Assembly: GCA_021808485.1 (NCBI GenBank)
Contig: JAKBBN010000006.1
Coordinates: 1 to 60,833, forward strand
Reading direction: 5' to 3'
Source: Planctomycetota bacterium
GTDB lineage: Bacteria; Planctomycetota; Phycisphaerae; WQYP01
Length of the DNA stretch: 60,833 nucleotides
Shown here one piece after another: positions 26,369 through 34,770 of the stretch. The notes below the pieces were generated by a model. That model did not search any database, was not told where the DNA came from, and saw nothing but the letters and a program-made list of their open reading frames with translations. Numbering within the stretch: the stretch's first letter is position 1; each line of letters starts with the position of its first letter. Both the position numbers and the translations under genes were made by a program.

Positions 26369-28639
26369 TTACTTCCCGATTCCGTGCCGACGGCTCAACA
26401 CCTTGATTTCATGATTAATCTGCGCAATTTCCACAGGAGTCAGCCGGGTCAATTCATGCGGGGGTAGATCCGAATTTAATTGCAGGGCGAGTTTAAGCTG
26501 TGCTATTCGTTCGGAAACAGTCAGGCCGGCGCGCGATGTCATCGCGAATCCGATACGCACGCGGGGATTGGTGATATTGATCAATAGCAGCCGTAGAACA
26601 TAGCGCCGCGGATTCTTTCCCGATGCCATTAAAAGGCCGATTTTTCGTCCCAGCCAGACCTCCGATCGCGGTTTGCATTGCAGCACATGATCCACGGCGC
26701 GCATCGCGGCCTGCGGGTTATGATCGGCGGCGGCCACGGCATAGGCTTTTTGCCAAATTGCCGGATCAATCGCCAGCCGTCCTGTTTCCGCCGGCAGCCA
26801 GACGGCGAAAATTCCGACCGCGGCGCCCATGGTCAGCAATGCCGCGCCCGCTTTTTGACCCCGCGCGGGGACGATGCGGTCGCCGTCGGCGGCTTGCGTT
26901 GAATCGACTGGAGCAATCGAATCAGCGGTTTGCGGCTGGGCGGCGCCCAGGCACACCCAGAACAGCATGGCCACCGGCCCGGTTACCAATGCCAGGTTGA
27001 TTTGGTCATAAAGGCACATGCCCGCGGCGCCCAATGCCAAAGACAGCATTACCACGCGTCTCTGCGGCACATTCAGGTGCCGCCACGCATCATTTGCCAG
27101 CACCATTCCCAGAAACGCCACCGCGGCAAAACAGATCCCCTGTATAAACAGGAAGTTCCACTCCCCGGCCGATTTGCTTTCCGGTGCGGTGATCATCACC
27201 TGCATGATCCACCAGATTCCCGCAAAACCACCCAGCCATGCGGGGGGAATCAACCCGGTCTTGGCCGCCGGCTGCCGCGTGTTGACGACAGGTTTGCGAA
27301 TCGCCGAAAGAAATGTCCACAGAACCAGTGCAATCCACATCGCCGCAGCCGGCAGCCCCGCTTCGCTGGCCAGCCGCACAATCGGGTTATGCGGATCTTT
27401 GACATCCTCCGGCGCGTTGGGGAGCTTGTAATGCGTGTAGTAGTAGCCGAAATTATTCAGCCCGACTCCCAGCAGCGGCCGGTGCTCCGTCATGCGCACC
27501 GCGCCTGTCCAATATTGCCAGCGGTAAAGCAGGTCTTTTGTCGGCAGGCCGTGCCGCAGCAGGCCCCAACTCACCATTGCGCAGGACGCGGCGGCAATCA
27601 TCAGCATTACCAATCCGGCGACGAGCCAACGCTTGTTCTGCAAAAACTGGCGGTTCAAATAGCCTGTCGCCAGCGTGATGATGCAAATTACTTCAGCCGC
27701 CACGCCCCCCTTGGAAAGGGTGAAAACCAGTACCGCCAGAGAGGCGAAAAAAAGCAGAAGAATCGGAATTCCCGGCACCACTTCCGGCGGAATTTCCCCG
27801 CCGGCGGCGGATATCCGGCCGCCTGTCCGGCCCCGTGTCGTTTCTTTTTCCGGCGCCGGCGGCACGGTGTCGGGCCGGCGGCGGAACAGGAATAATGCCA
27901 GCGGCAAACAAATAAGACTCAACGGCAGTATGACTTCCGCCAGTGCATCACTTAAAATCAGAAAGCCCGTGACGGCCTGTGATTTGATCCGGCTTTCAAA
28001 CAACAGAATGCTTGGATCGCCTTTCCCCCAGCCCATCTGCCGAAAAAAGGCTGCCTTGTGCTGCTGAAAATATCGCAGCGTTTCCGGCAATTCAAAATAT
28101 TTCTGGTAGAACCCCTTGGCGCATATAACCGCCAGAAGCCCGGCCAATATACTGATGACGAATTGCCGGCGTCGATCCGTGGTGCACAACTGCGCCACGG
28201 CCCAACCCGCGATCAAGCCCATGGTCATGTCAAACACGCCGGTTATGGCCGCGAATCTGTTGGAGGCCTGCACCGCCGATGCGGTGGCCCATCCCGCCAG
28301 CAGCACGATAAGGCCCAACTGCCCGATCCGTTGCATGGTCACACGGCCGGCGGCCCATAAGGCGCCGCATGTCAGCAGCAGCGTGCCGACGGCCAGCGTT
28401 AAAATTTCGCGCGGACCGGGATTGGAATATCCGCCGGCGGTTACGGTTGCTATGGCGGATCCGGAAAATGCACCATCTTCAATCGGTTCGTTGGTGGTAA
28501 GGCGAATGCAGAGAATCAGCAGCAGGCCAGCCAGTGCCGCCCAACTTACAATGGTTTGCATTCGTTGCCGCGGTAAAAGCATCCTGCCTGACATGGACCG
28601 CGCCGTTTCCGGATTGACTGCACCGCGCGCATGTTTCAT
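26369..28639 (-). CDS. O-antigen ligase / polymerase family membrane protein
   Basis: 756 residues with about 12-14 hydrophobic segments through residue 620 and a soluble C-terminal region of about 130 residues that resembles a helical repeat tail. The family motif of O-antigen ligase/Wzy proteins is present: RPLLGVGLNNFGYYYTHYKL followed by DPHNPIVRLASEAGLPA, in the large periplasmic loop. Joins or polymerises undecaprenyl-linked glycans in the periplasm. The start ATG 28639 overlaps the stop of the upstream transferase gene (ATGA), showing coupling; the longer frame to 28696 is overlap. With that WecA/MraY-like enzyme it points to surface polysaccharide assembly. Confidence 0.85.
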   Translation of the reverse strand: MKHARGAVNPETARSMSGRMLLPRQRMQTIVSWAALAGLLLILCIRLTTNEPIEDGAFSGSAIATVTAGGYSNPGPREILTLAVGTLLLTCGALWAAGRVTMQRIGQLGLIVLLAGWATASAVQASNRFAAITGVFDMTMGLIAGWAVAQLCTTDRRRQFVISILAGLLAVICAKGFYQKYFELPETLRYFQQHKAAFFRQMGWGKGDPSILLFESRIKSQAVTGFLILSDALAEVILPLSLICLPLALFLFRRRPDTVPPAPEKETTRGRTGGRISAAGGEIPPEVVPGIPILLLFFASLAVLVFTLSKGGVAAEVICIITLATGYLNRQFLQNKRWLVAGLVMLMIAAASCAMVSWGLLRHGLPTKDLLYRWQYWTGAVRMTEHRPLLGVGLNNFGYYYTHYKLPNAPEDVKDPHNPIVRLASEAGLPAAAMWIALVLWTFLSAIRKPVVNTRQPAAKTGLIPPAWLGGFAGIWWIMQVMITAPESKSAGEWNFLFIQGICFAAVAFLGMVLANDAWRHLNVPQRRVVMLSLALGAAGMCLYDQINLALVTGPVAMLFWVCLGAAQPQTADSIAPVDSTQAADGDRIVPARGQKAGAALLTMGAAVGIFAVWLPAETGRLAIDPAIWQKAYAVAAADHNPQAAMRAVDHVLQCKPRSEVWLGRKIGLLMASGKNPRRYVLRLLLINITNPRVRIGFAMTSRAGLTVSERIAQLKLALQLNSDLPPHELTRLTPVEIAQINHEIKVLSRRHGIGK

Positions 28640-29754
28640 TTGGTGTGGTCTCCCACGCGTTCCAATATCCCGACGATTACCAGGATTGCGCCGCATTGAA
28701 CGGCGATGAGAATCGCGGTGACGTCGCCCGCGGCCGCCAGCAGGGGGGCCGAAAGTCCGCAGGCAAGGGTTACCGCGTAAATTACCAGAACCGCGCCGCG
28801 CTGCGTAAAGCCGTGCCGGGTAAGCCGGTGTGAAAAATGATTGGTGTCGCCGGTCATCGGGCTTCGCCCCCGCCGCAACCGCACCAAGCTTACCACCACC
28901 AGATCATAAATGGGTACCGCGGTCACAATCAGCGGTATTAACAGGCTGTACCATCGCCCGCTTGTGGTGTAGTACGTTGTGCGAATCGTGAGTGCCGCCA
29001 GGAAAAACCCCAGTACCATGCTGCCGCCGTCGCCCATGAAAATGGATGAAGGTGGAAAGTTAAAACAGAGGAATCCAAGAACCGCGCCGATGTACAGCAG
29101 CAGCAACCCGCATATAAACCATTGCTGGCTTTGAATGGCCGCTATGAAAAACATCAGGCCGCAGATGCCCGCAACCCCGGCCGAAAGCCCGTCCATATTG
29201 TCCATAAAATTAAAGGCATTGGTCAGCAGCACCAGCCATATCGTGCTGACGGCGCCGGAGAGTATGGCACCGCCGATCATCTTATGGTCCAAAATGGTAA
29301 GCACCCGGAATCCGCCGGTGTGCAGATATTCCCCGGCGGTTACCAGTGAGCCGGCTATCACAAATTGCCAGATCAGTTTTGTCTTTGCCCCCATGGGCTT
29401 GCGATCATCAAACAATCCCAGAATATGGATGCCCAGCGTGCACCCGATGAGCAGCAGCGCCAGGCCGCGATGGGCCGTCAGCCCCGCCAGGTGAATCCGT
29501 ACGGATTCGGGCAGCCATTGCGCCCAGGCGCTGTGCGAAAACGGTTGAACGACGGCAATGCCGACGAGTATGGGTAGCGCAATCGCCCAGAATATCGCCA
29601 TTCCACCGTTCCGCGGTTTGGCGAAAAGGTGAACCTTGCGCTCGCCGGGCTGGTCAATCATGCCCAGCCTGCCGGCGAATCTTCTCGCCAGCCATGTGCC
29701 TGCCAGGCTCAGCAGGAATGAACAGATCAAAAGTCCAATGGCCACGGCCAGCAT
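28636..29754 (-). CDS. WecA/MraY-family undecaprenyl-phosphate sugar-1-phosphate transferase
   Basis: 372 residues and about 10-11 TM helices. Motifs of the polyprenyl-phosphate N-acetylhexosamine-1-P transferases: GMIDQPGERKVHLFAKPRNGG, LFDDRKPMGAKTKLIWQ (the Asp-Asp magnesium site), NAFNFMDNMDGLSAGVAG, GAVLGFLCFNFPPSSIFMGDGGSM split across two loops, and HFSHRLTRHGFTQRGAV. These match WecA/TagO rather than MraY, so it likely starts synthesis of a surface glycan or teichoic-like polymer on undecaprenyl phosphate. Start ATG 29754 has GGAG 5 bases upstream; the frame extends to 29820. Coupled to the O-antigen ligase gene. Confidence 0.9.
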   Translation of the reverse strand: MLAVAIGLLICSFLLSLAGTWLARRFAGRLGMIDQPGERKVHLFAKPRNGGMAIFWAIALPILVGIAVVQPFSHSAWAQWLPESVRIHLAGLTAHRGLALLLIGCTLGIHILGLFDDRKPMGAKTKLIWQFVIAGSLVTAGEYLHTGGFRVLTILDHKMIGGAILSGAVSTIWLVLLTNAFNFMDNMDGLSAGVAGICGLMFFIAAIQSQQWFICGLLLLYIGAVLGFLCFNFPPSSIFMGDGGSMVLGFFLAALTIRTTYYTTSGRWYSLLIPLIVTAVPIYDLVVVSLVRLRRGRSPMTGDTNHFSHRLTRHGFTQRGAVLVIYAVTLACGLSAPLLAAAGDVTAILIAVQCGAILVIVGILERVGDHTK

Positions 29755-29873
29755 GAAAGCTCCATATTGCCGCCAACCCCCGCACCACGTGCCCATCCCG
29801 CCGTCGTCGCGGCGAGGCACTGGTTTCCGGCAGGCGGTCTGTAAGGTCCGTTCCGCGGCCGTGCCCGACGGGG

Positions 29874-30440
29874 TTATATTCCAGCCCGCGCCGGACCGGC
29901 GATCGTGCGCTGCAATTGCTGGAAATAATAATCACGGGCACGCAAAAAGAACTCGCCGGCGGCCGGTGTTTTATAGTCCGCATAGGTCCACGGCCACGGC
30001 GTCCATTGATTGTTGCTCCAGTGCAGCGTGACTTCGCCGTAAATTCCTTCGGATAAATACACCCGGTGACTGTGGTCTTTGGTGGTGGCCAACACAACCT
30101 TGTAGCGCGTGATATACCCGGGATCCACATTGACCGGCCGGCGGACGGTCGGCGAAAGCTGGCGGCTTAACAGAATTTCCGCCATGTTCGTTTCCAATTT
30201 GCACTTGGCCATTTGTTCGGGGGCAAACAGTGTGGCGAAACGCACCCATTGCCGCAGCAGGCCGGTTCCCATCTGCTCCGCGTAATAATCGGTGAAAGTG
30301 AACGGAATCGCCGGAGACATGTCGTCAATCAGGCCATACCATTGCGAGAGTTCCCTGCGGGTCGCCGCCAGGGCATCCTCCGAAGAGGCCAGCAAGCCCG
30401 CAAAACGCAGAACAGGCATGGGGGGATTGGGGACAGCCAT
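29874..30440 (-). CDS. DUF4416 family protein
   Basis: 188 residues. Conserved features I associate with DUF4416: FTDYYAEQMGTGL, FAPEQMAKCKLETN, VNVDPGYITRYKVVLATTKD and VYLSEGIYGEVTLHW, ending with a TYADYKT stretch and helix. No signal peptide or membrane segment, so cytosolic. Function is unknown in the family; members are common in Deltaproteobacteria and Planctomycetes. Start ATG 30440 has GGAG 5 bases upstream. 119 bases before the WecA-like start, same strand, so it may be co-transcribed with the glycan genes. Confidence 0.85.
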   Translation of the reverse strand: MAVPNPPMPVLRFAGLLASSEDALAATRRELSQWYGLIDDMSPAIPFTFTDYYAEQMGTGLLRQWVRFATLFAPEQMAKCKLETNMAEILLSRQLSPTVRRPVNVDPGYITRYKVVLATTKDHSHRVYLSEGIYGEVTLHWSNNQWTPWPWTYADYKTPAAGEFFLRARDYYFQQLQRTIAGPARAGI

Positions 30441-30622
30441 GAAAACTCCAGTCTTGGCCCGGGCATCCCGGCGTGATTCGTCCGTTTTATCGCTGTCGCG
30501 GCCCGCCGGTTCGGCGATAATTATTTCCGGGCCGGCCCGGTGTTTTTCACCCGTTCGGCCGCCGCCATTGTCAAAAAGTACCCGTAGCGGAACTTGCAGG
30601 CAAGCCGGATGGCCGCTGTGTC

Positions 30623-31465
30623 TCAGTTTTTCCGGATATCCACGGTCCAGCCGGCGTCCGCCGGAGGAGGGGATACATGGAAATTGTGCTTCATGGGCCG
30701 GTTGACGGAGACCTTGGTCAGTACGGCCAGCGTGGGAGTGGAATCCGGATCAATCCGCAGAATTCTGACCGGCAAATCCAGTTTTGGATCAATCCAAAGT
30801 TCAATCCGGCGAAAGGTAAATGCCTTGGGATCCCGGGGAACCAATATCAGGTGAATCAAGCCGGTATTCCCTTTCCCGGGAGTTGCGGAGGTCACCACGA
30901 AATGTTTTTCCACCTCCGCCGGATTCTGTCCGATCGGAATCGGAATGGGGCCCTGCCCCAGCTTCAGCGGGTCATATTTGCGTCCCGGCGGGGCAAGCTC
31001 AATCTTGCGGTATATTTTGGCCGCACCATCACGGTCTATCAGCCAGCGGCCGTCAAATACAATATCGTGGTCCGCGTGTCGCCGGGCAATGGCGCCATCC
31101 ACCACAAGCATATTAAAATGGATGTCAAATCGGGCGCCGGTCTTCGTGGTCTGATACCATATTCGGCCGATATTGATGTCCTTTTCATCCGTGCGCAGGT
31201 GGTGCACCGTCATGCGAATGTTCGCGGTAAAACTTCGGAGAGTTTTACCCCGCTCATCCAGCCGGCGCAGCCATTTTTCCACGGTTTTGCCCGTTGACGC
31301 CGTGACTGCGGTCTGGTGTTTGATCGCGGCTCTGTCCGCGGTTGCCGCGGCAACCGGCGCTATCGCCGCACCGGTCATCAGGCCGGCCAGCAGCATCGCC
31401 GTGATAAATCCACCGACCTGCCGGAATTCCACGGGCGTATGCGATCGATAAGCAACGGTCAGCAT
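30623..31465 (-). CDS. LolA-like secreted protein
   Basis: 280 residues with a signal-like hydrophobic segment at about 20-41 (FITAMLLAGLMTGAAIAPVAAA). The mature part is beta-rich in the manner of LolA/LolB: SFTANIRMTVHHLRTDEKD, RFDIHFNMLVVDG, DIVFDGRWLIDRDGAAKIYR, and a late stretch with RRIELWIDPKLDLPVRILR. Planctomycete members of this family are annotated as outer-membrane lipoprotein-sorting proteins. Would act in the periplasm carrying lipid or lipoprotein. Start ATG 31465 has AAAGGA 7 bases upstream and overlaps the stop of the HAD gene by 7 bases, so the two are coupled. Confidence 0.72.
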   Translation of the reverse strand: MLTVAYRSHTPVEFRQVGGFITAMLLAGLMTGAAIAPVAAATADRAAIKHQTAVTASTGKTVEKWLRRLDERGKTLRSFTANIRMTVHHLRTDEKDINIGRIWYQTTKTGARFDIHFNMLVVDGAIARRHADHDIVFDGRWLIDRDGAAKIYRKIELAPPGRKYDPLKLGQGPIPIPIGQNPAEVEKHFVVTSATPGKGNTGLIHLILVPRDPKAFTFRRIELWIDPKLDLPVRILRIDPDSTPTLAVLTKVSVNRPMKHNFHVSPPPADAGWTVDIRKN

Positions 31466-32100
31466 TCCAAGTTCCTTTCCGCACTATCCGCGGGTTGCCG
31501 GTTAATCCGGAAGCGGTCCGGAGCGTCAATCAACTCCACAATCTGATTGAGCTCCGATATCACAAAGCCGGCCTGCCGGGCAAAGGCCGGCAGCGGCAAA
31601 CCGGGCTCGGTTAAAAGTACACTGTCCACATCGGCGGCATGCGCGGCCTGAATGTCAAACAGATAATCACCCACCATAAGGGCCTCGCCTGGATGAACGG
31701 AAAGCTGCCGCAGCACCATACGGATGCTTTCCGGATGCGGCTTGTACGGTCCATGGTCGCGCGAAACGGAGCAGTCAAATGTCAATTGGAGCCGTTGCAT
31801 GATTCGTCTCATGCTGCGGCCGCTGTTTCGGGTTAAAAGTGCGCACCGCACGCCGCGGCTGCGCAATGCGTCCAGCGTTTCCAACGCGCCGGGCCGCAGG
31901 GTGGATTGCTCCGCGGCGAACCGTTCATGACGTTCCAAAATCGTACCGGCCCTTGAACGCCGCTCCGCCGGCAGTGTTTCCAGCCATTCAAGAATCGGTA
32001 TCCGTTCCTGAAGCCCCAATTCCTTCCGCAGGGATTCGAAATCCAGCGCGTCATGGGTGAGTGTGCCATCCATATCAAAAATTACGAGACTGCGGGGCAT
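31459..32100 (-). CDS. HAD-superfamily hydrolase (phosphatase, subfamily IA)
   Basis: 213 residues. Motif I VIFDMDGTL with both Asp, motif II ALLTRNS, motif III Lys in GPYKPHPESI, motif IV MVGDYLFDIQAA. The cap domain between motifs I and II is the helical type of phosphoglycolate-phosphatase-like enzymes. Hydrolyses a small phosphorylated metabolite; which one cannot be read. Start ATG 32100 has AAGGAG 8 bases upstream. First gene of the coupled pair with the LolA-like gene. Confidence 0.9.
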   Translation of the reverse strand: MPRSLVIFDMDGTLTHDALDFESLRKELGLQERIPILEWLETLPAERRSRAGTILERHERFAAEQSTLRPGALETLDALRSRGVRCALLTRNSGRSMRRIMQRLQLTFDCSVSRDHGPYKPHPESIRMVLRQLSVHPGEALMVGDYLFDIQAAHAADVDSVLLTEPGLPLPAFARQAGFVISELNQIVELIDAPDRFRINRQPADSAERNLEC

Positions 32101-32266
32101 TCAGCCGGCTCCTTAAACAACTCGTTCAATTATAGCGGCAAAATCGAATACGCCGCGCCGCGGCGGGTTTGACAGCCGTCGCCGGAGAAACTAACCTTTG
32201 CCTGCACGACGGGGCGGTCGGCGGCGGCGGCTCCGTTCAATCATCGCTTTCTACAGGAGATGCTTC

Positions 32267-33655
32267 ATGAAAGTCTTCAAATTGCTACCGGCGGTAGCGA
32301 TGTCAATGGTCGCACTATTTTCCGTGCGATACGCCCATGCCGCGGCCGGCAAATTCTTTCTAAAAAACGGCGATCGTGTCTGCTTCTATGGCGACAGCAT
32401 TACCGAACAACGTTTTTATCCTGCGGATGTTCAGACCTATGTGCTCACCCGATTTCCCAAGCTTCATGTCCGCTTTGTTGACGCCGGCGTCGGCGGCGAC
32501 CGGGTGACTGGAGGGTGGGCCGGCCCCATCAACCTGCGGCTCAAGCGCGACGTTTTTCCATTCAAGCCCAATGTCGTCACCATCATGCTTGGAATGAATG
32601 ATGCCGGCTACCGGCCATTTAATCAGGCACTTTTTAACACGTATAAAAAGGGTTATGAACATATTGTGGCCTCCCTGAAAAAGCATCTTCCGGGTGTTCG
32701 GATCGTGCTGCTTGAAACCTCTCCCTACGACGATTTTACGCAAAAACCCAATTTTCCGGGCGGCTATAACGCCGTGTTGATTCGCTACGATCATTTTGTC
32801 CGGAAACTTGCGGCAAAAAATCATCTCATGTGTGTGGATTTCAACACGCCCATGATGAACGTGACCAAACAAGCGGAAAAAATCAACCCGAAACTGGCGG
32901 CGGGAATCTTGCCCGGCCGTGTTCACCCCAGCCCCATCGGTGAATTGATGATGGCTCAGGCTTTGCTCAAGGCGTGGGGGGCTCCGGCCACGGTCACCAA
33001 TGTCGCCATTTCCGGGCATGGCCGGGTAGTGCGCGCGGTCAATACCAGCGTAAGCGGTGTCCAGGCGAAAAATGGAACAATTTCATGGACGCAGCGGGAC
33101 AATGCCCTGCCATTTCCCATTATCGCATTGCACGAAAACTGGCCGCAATTCCCATCGTGGGATCTGTTTCTTCCGCCGCAGCCCAATCCCAAATTTACCA
33201 ATCCGGTCGCCGCGCTGGTGGTAAAACTCTCCGGATTCATGCATCAGTTTGACCGCCAGACGCTGACGGTTTCGGGCCTTGCCGCGGGCAAATACGCTTT
33301 ATCCATCAACGGACAAAAGATTGGCGAATTCACCGCGACACAGTTAGGCAAGGGAATTAATCTGGCCCGTTACTTTACGCCCATGCTGTGGCAGGCTTAT
33401 CGGGTGAATAACATGGTTTGGGAGGAAATCCAGAACCATTTTGTGGCCTGGCACGGCGTTCAGACCATGTATGAAAATTTCGGCTGGGGTCCCCCCAACC
33501 TGCCGGTCACGACGGAAAATGACCGGGCGACCGCACACGCCGTGGCCAAAGTGGTGCGGGCGATGAACCGGCTTGGCGATACGATCGCGCACCGGGAATT
33601 CCGGGCCAATCAGCCCAAAGTTTGTCACTATGAAATAACGCCTGTCGGTCATTAA
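32267..33655 (+). CDS. Secreted SGNH/GDSL hydrolase
   Basis: 462 residues with a signal peptide (MKVFKLLPAVAMSMVALFSV, cleavage after AHA). SGNH blocks: block I DRVCFYGDSIT with nucleophilic Ser, block II Gly in GVGGDRV, block III TIMLGMNDAG (Asn), block V RVHPSPIGELMMAQ (Asp replaced by the alternative ending, catalytic His present). Residues after about 270 form a second domain seen in planctomycete relatives. Probably a carbohydrate acetylesterase working outside the cell, but the substrate is unknown. Start ATG 32267 has AGGAG 7 bases upstream. Ends before a strong two-way terminator. Confidence 0.87.
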   Translation: MKVFKLLPAVAMSMVALFSVRYAHAAAGKFFLKNGDRVCFYGDSITEQRFYPADVQTYVLTRFPKLHVRFVDAGVGGDRVTGGWAGPINLRLKRDVFPFKPNVVTIMLGMNDAGYRPFNQALFNTYKKGYEHIVASLKKHLPGVRIVLLETSPYDDFTQKPNFPGGYNAVLIRYDHFVRKLAAKNHLMCVDFNTPMMNVTKQAEKINPKLAAGILPGRVHPSPIGELMMAQALLKAWGAPATVTNVAISGHGRVVRAVNTSVSGVQAKNGTISWTQRDNALPFPIIALHENWPQFPSWDLFLPPQPNPKFTNPVAALVVKLSGFMHQFDRQTLTVSGLAAGKYALSINGQKIGEFTATQLGKGINLARYFTPMLWQAYRVNNMVWEEIQNHFVAWHGVQTMYENFGWGPPNLPVTTENDRATAHAVAKVVRAMNRLGDTIAHREFRANQPKVCHYEITPVGH

Positions 33656-33687
33656 ATCCGGCATGGTACGGACTTGGCGGACTGCTC

Positions 33688-33742
33688 CGGGCGGATCGTC
33701 GGCGGTGGAAAAAATCCATCGACGATCCGCCCGTTTTGTTTT
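33688..33742. terminator. Bidirectional intrinsic terminator between SGNH hydrolase and cdsA
   Basis: A 14-base-pair perfect stem (33688-33701 with 33720-33733, arm CGGGCGGATCGTCG) with an 18-base loop, followed on the plus strand by TTTTGTTTT. It serves the plus-strand hydrolase and the converging minus-strand cdsA. Confidence 0.8.
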
Positions 33743-34659
33743 CAGCCGTGCACCAGCTTGAGCATCCAATAAGCAACCGGTGCTGCCAGCAGCGGCGAAT
33801 CCAGAAGGTCCAGAACGCCCCCGAATCCCGGCACACTCCCCGAATCCTTGACGCCCGCATCCCGTTTCAGCAGGCTTTCCAGCAGATCGCCCAATTGCCC
33901 GCAAATGCCCAGCAGCAGCCCCGCGATTGTTCCCTGCCACCAGTCGAACTCGGGTGAAAAATGTGTCAGAAGGGCGCCCACCACCCCTGCGGCCGCAATA
34001 CCTCCGATGAATCCCTCCCATGTTTTGCCGGGCGAAAGCCATGGGATGAGTTTGCGGCGGCCCATCAGCCTGCCGACGCCGTAGGCTCCCATATCCGCAC
34101 ATTTCACCATCAGCAGTATGGATACAATCATGCCGGCGGAATGACTCAGCCGAATGGGAAGATAAAATCCCGGCAGTACCCCAAGGTACACTATGGCCAG
34201 CAGTGATCCGCCGGCGTTGGCCATCGCCCCATCCACTTTCTGCCGCCGCGAGAACATGCCCAGTGCACCCACCAATGCCGCCGCCATCACTGTAGGCACC
34301 AGATAATGCGGTTTGACCGTGTGAAACCACGTGGCAATTTTGATGGCTGCCGGGCTCGCTCCGGACGGATGATCCAGCAGCATTTCCGAAAGTTGTTCCA
34401 GCCACGGCCAGAGCATGCACAGGACGGATGAAATCATGCACACCCGCCGGGATATGATCACATTCTCGTATTTGAGCAATTGCGCCATTTCCGAAACGGC
34501 CAGCGGGATTACGATCGCCATTGTCATCGCGATCAGCGTTCCGGGGGGAAATGACATGGGCCTTCCCGGCCAACCTCGCGAAAGAACTTGATCAAAATAA
34601 AACATCACCAGCAGCGAAATGCCGAAAGCAAGGCCATAAACCAGCCGGTGTCTGAACAT
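33742..34659 (-). CDS. cdsA: Phosphatidate cytidylyltransferase
   Basis: 305 residues and about 8 TM helices. The CdsA signature is clear near the C-terminus: SPGKTWEGFIGGIAAAG, then LGDLLESLLKRDAGVKDSG and GFGGVLDLLDSP, containing the Lys/Asp pair used for CTP and Mg2+. Makes CDP-diacylglycerol, the branch point of phospholipid synthesis, in the inner membrane. Start at ATG 34659. Usually found near uppS and dxr; here it is next to the ABC exporter gene, with about 110 bases between. Confidence 0.94.
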   Translation of the reverse strand: MFRHRLVYGLAFGISLLVMFYFDQVLSRGWPGRPMSFPPGTLIAMTMAIVIPLAVSEMAQLLKYENVIISRRVCMISSVLCMLWPWLEQLSEMLLDHPSGASPAAIKIATWFHTVKPHYLVPTVMAAALVGALGMFSRRQKVDGAMANAGGSLLAIVYLGVLPGFYLPIRLSHSAGMIVSILLMVKCADMGAYGVGRLMGRRKLIPWLSPGKTWEGFIGGIAAAGVVGALLTHFSPEFDWWQGTIAGLLLGICGQLGDLLESLLKRDAGVKDSGSVPGFGGVLDLLDSPLLAAPVAYWMLKLVHG

Positions 34660-34770
34660 ACCTGCGGACCCTGATGTCAGGTGCCATGGAAAACAGTCGC
34701 GCCGTGCACACTTTGCACATCCGGACGGGCATTATGCCGTTAATGTTCAATCGGCGAAAGCCTCGCCCCG

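Noticed and set aside
33344..34573. 409-codon minus-strand frame across the SGNH hydrolase end and cdsA
   Set aside because: Crosses a strong terminator and overlaps two well-supported genes; the translation is low-complexity Gly/Arg-rich.
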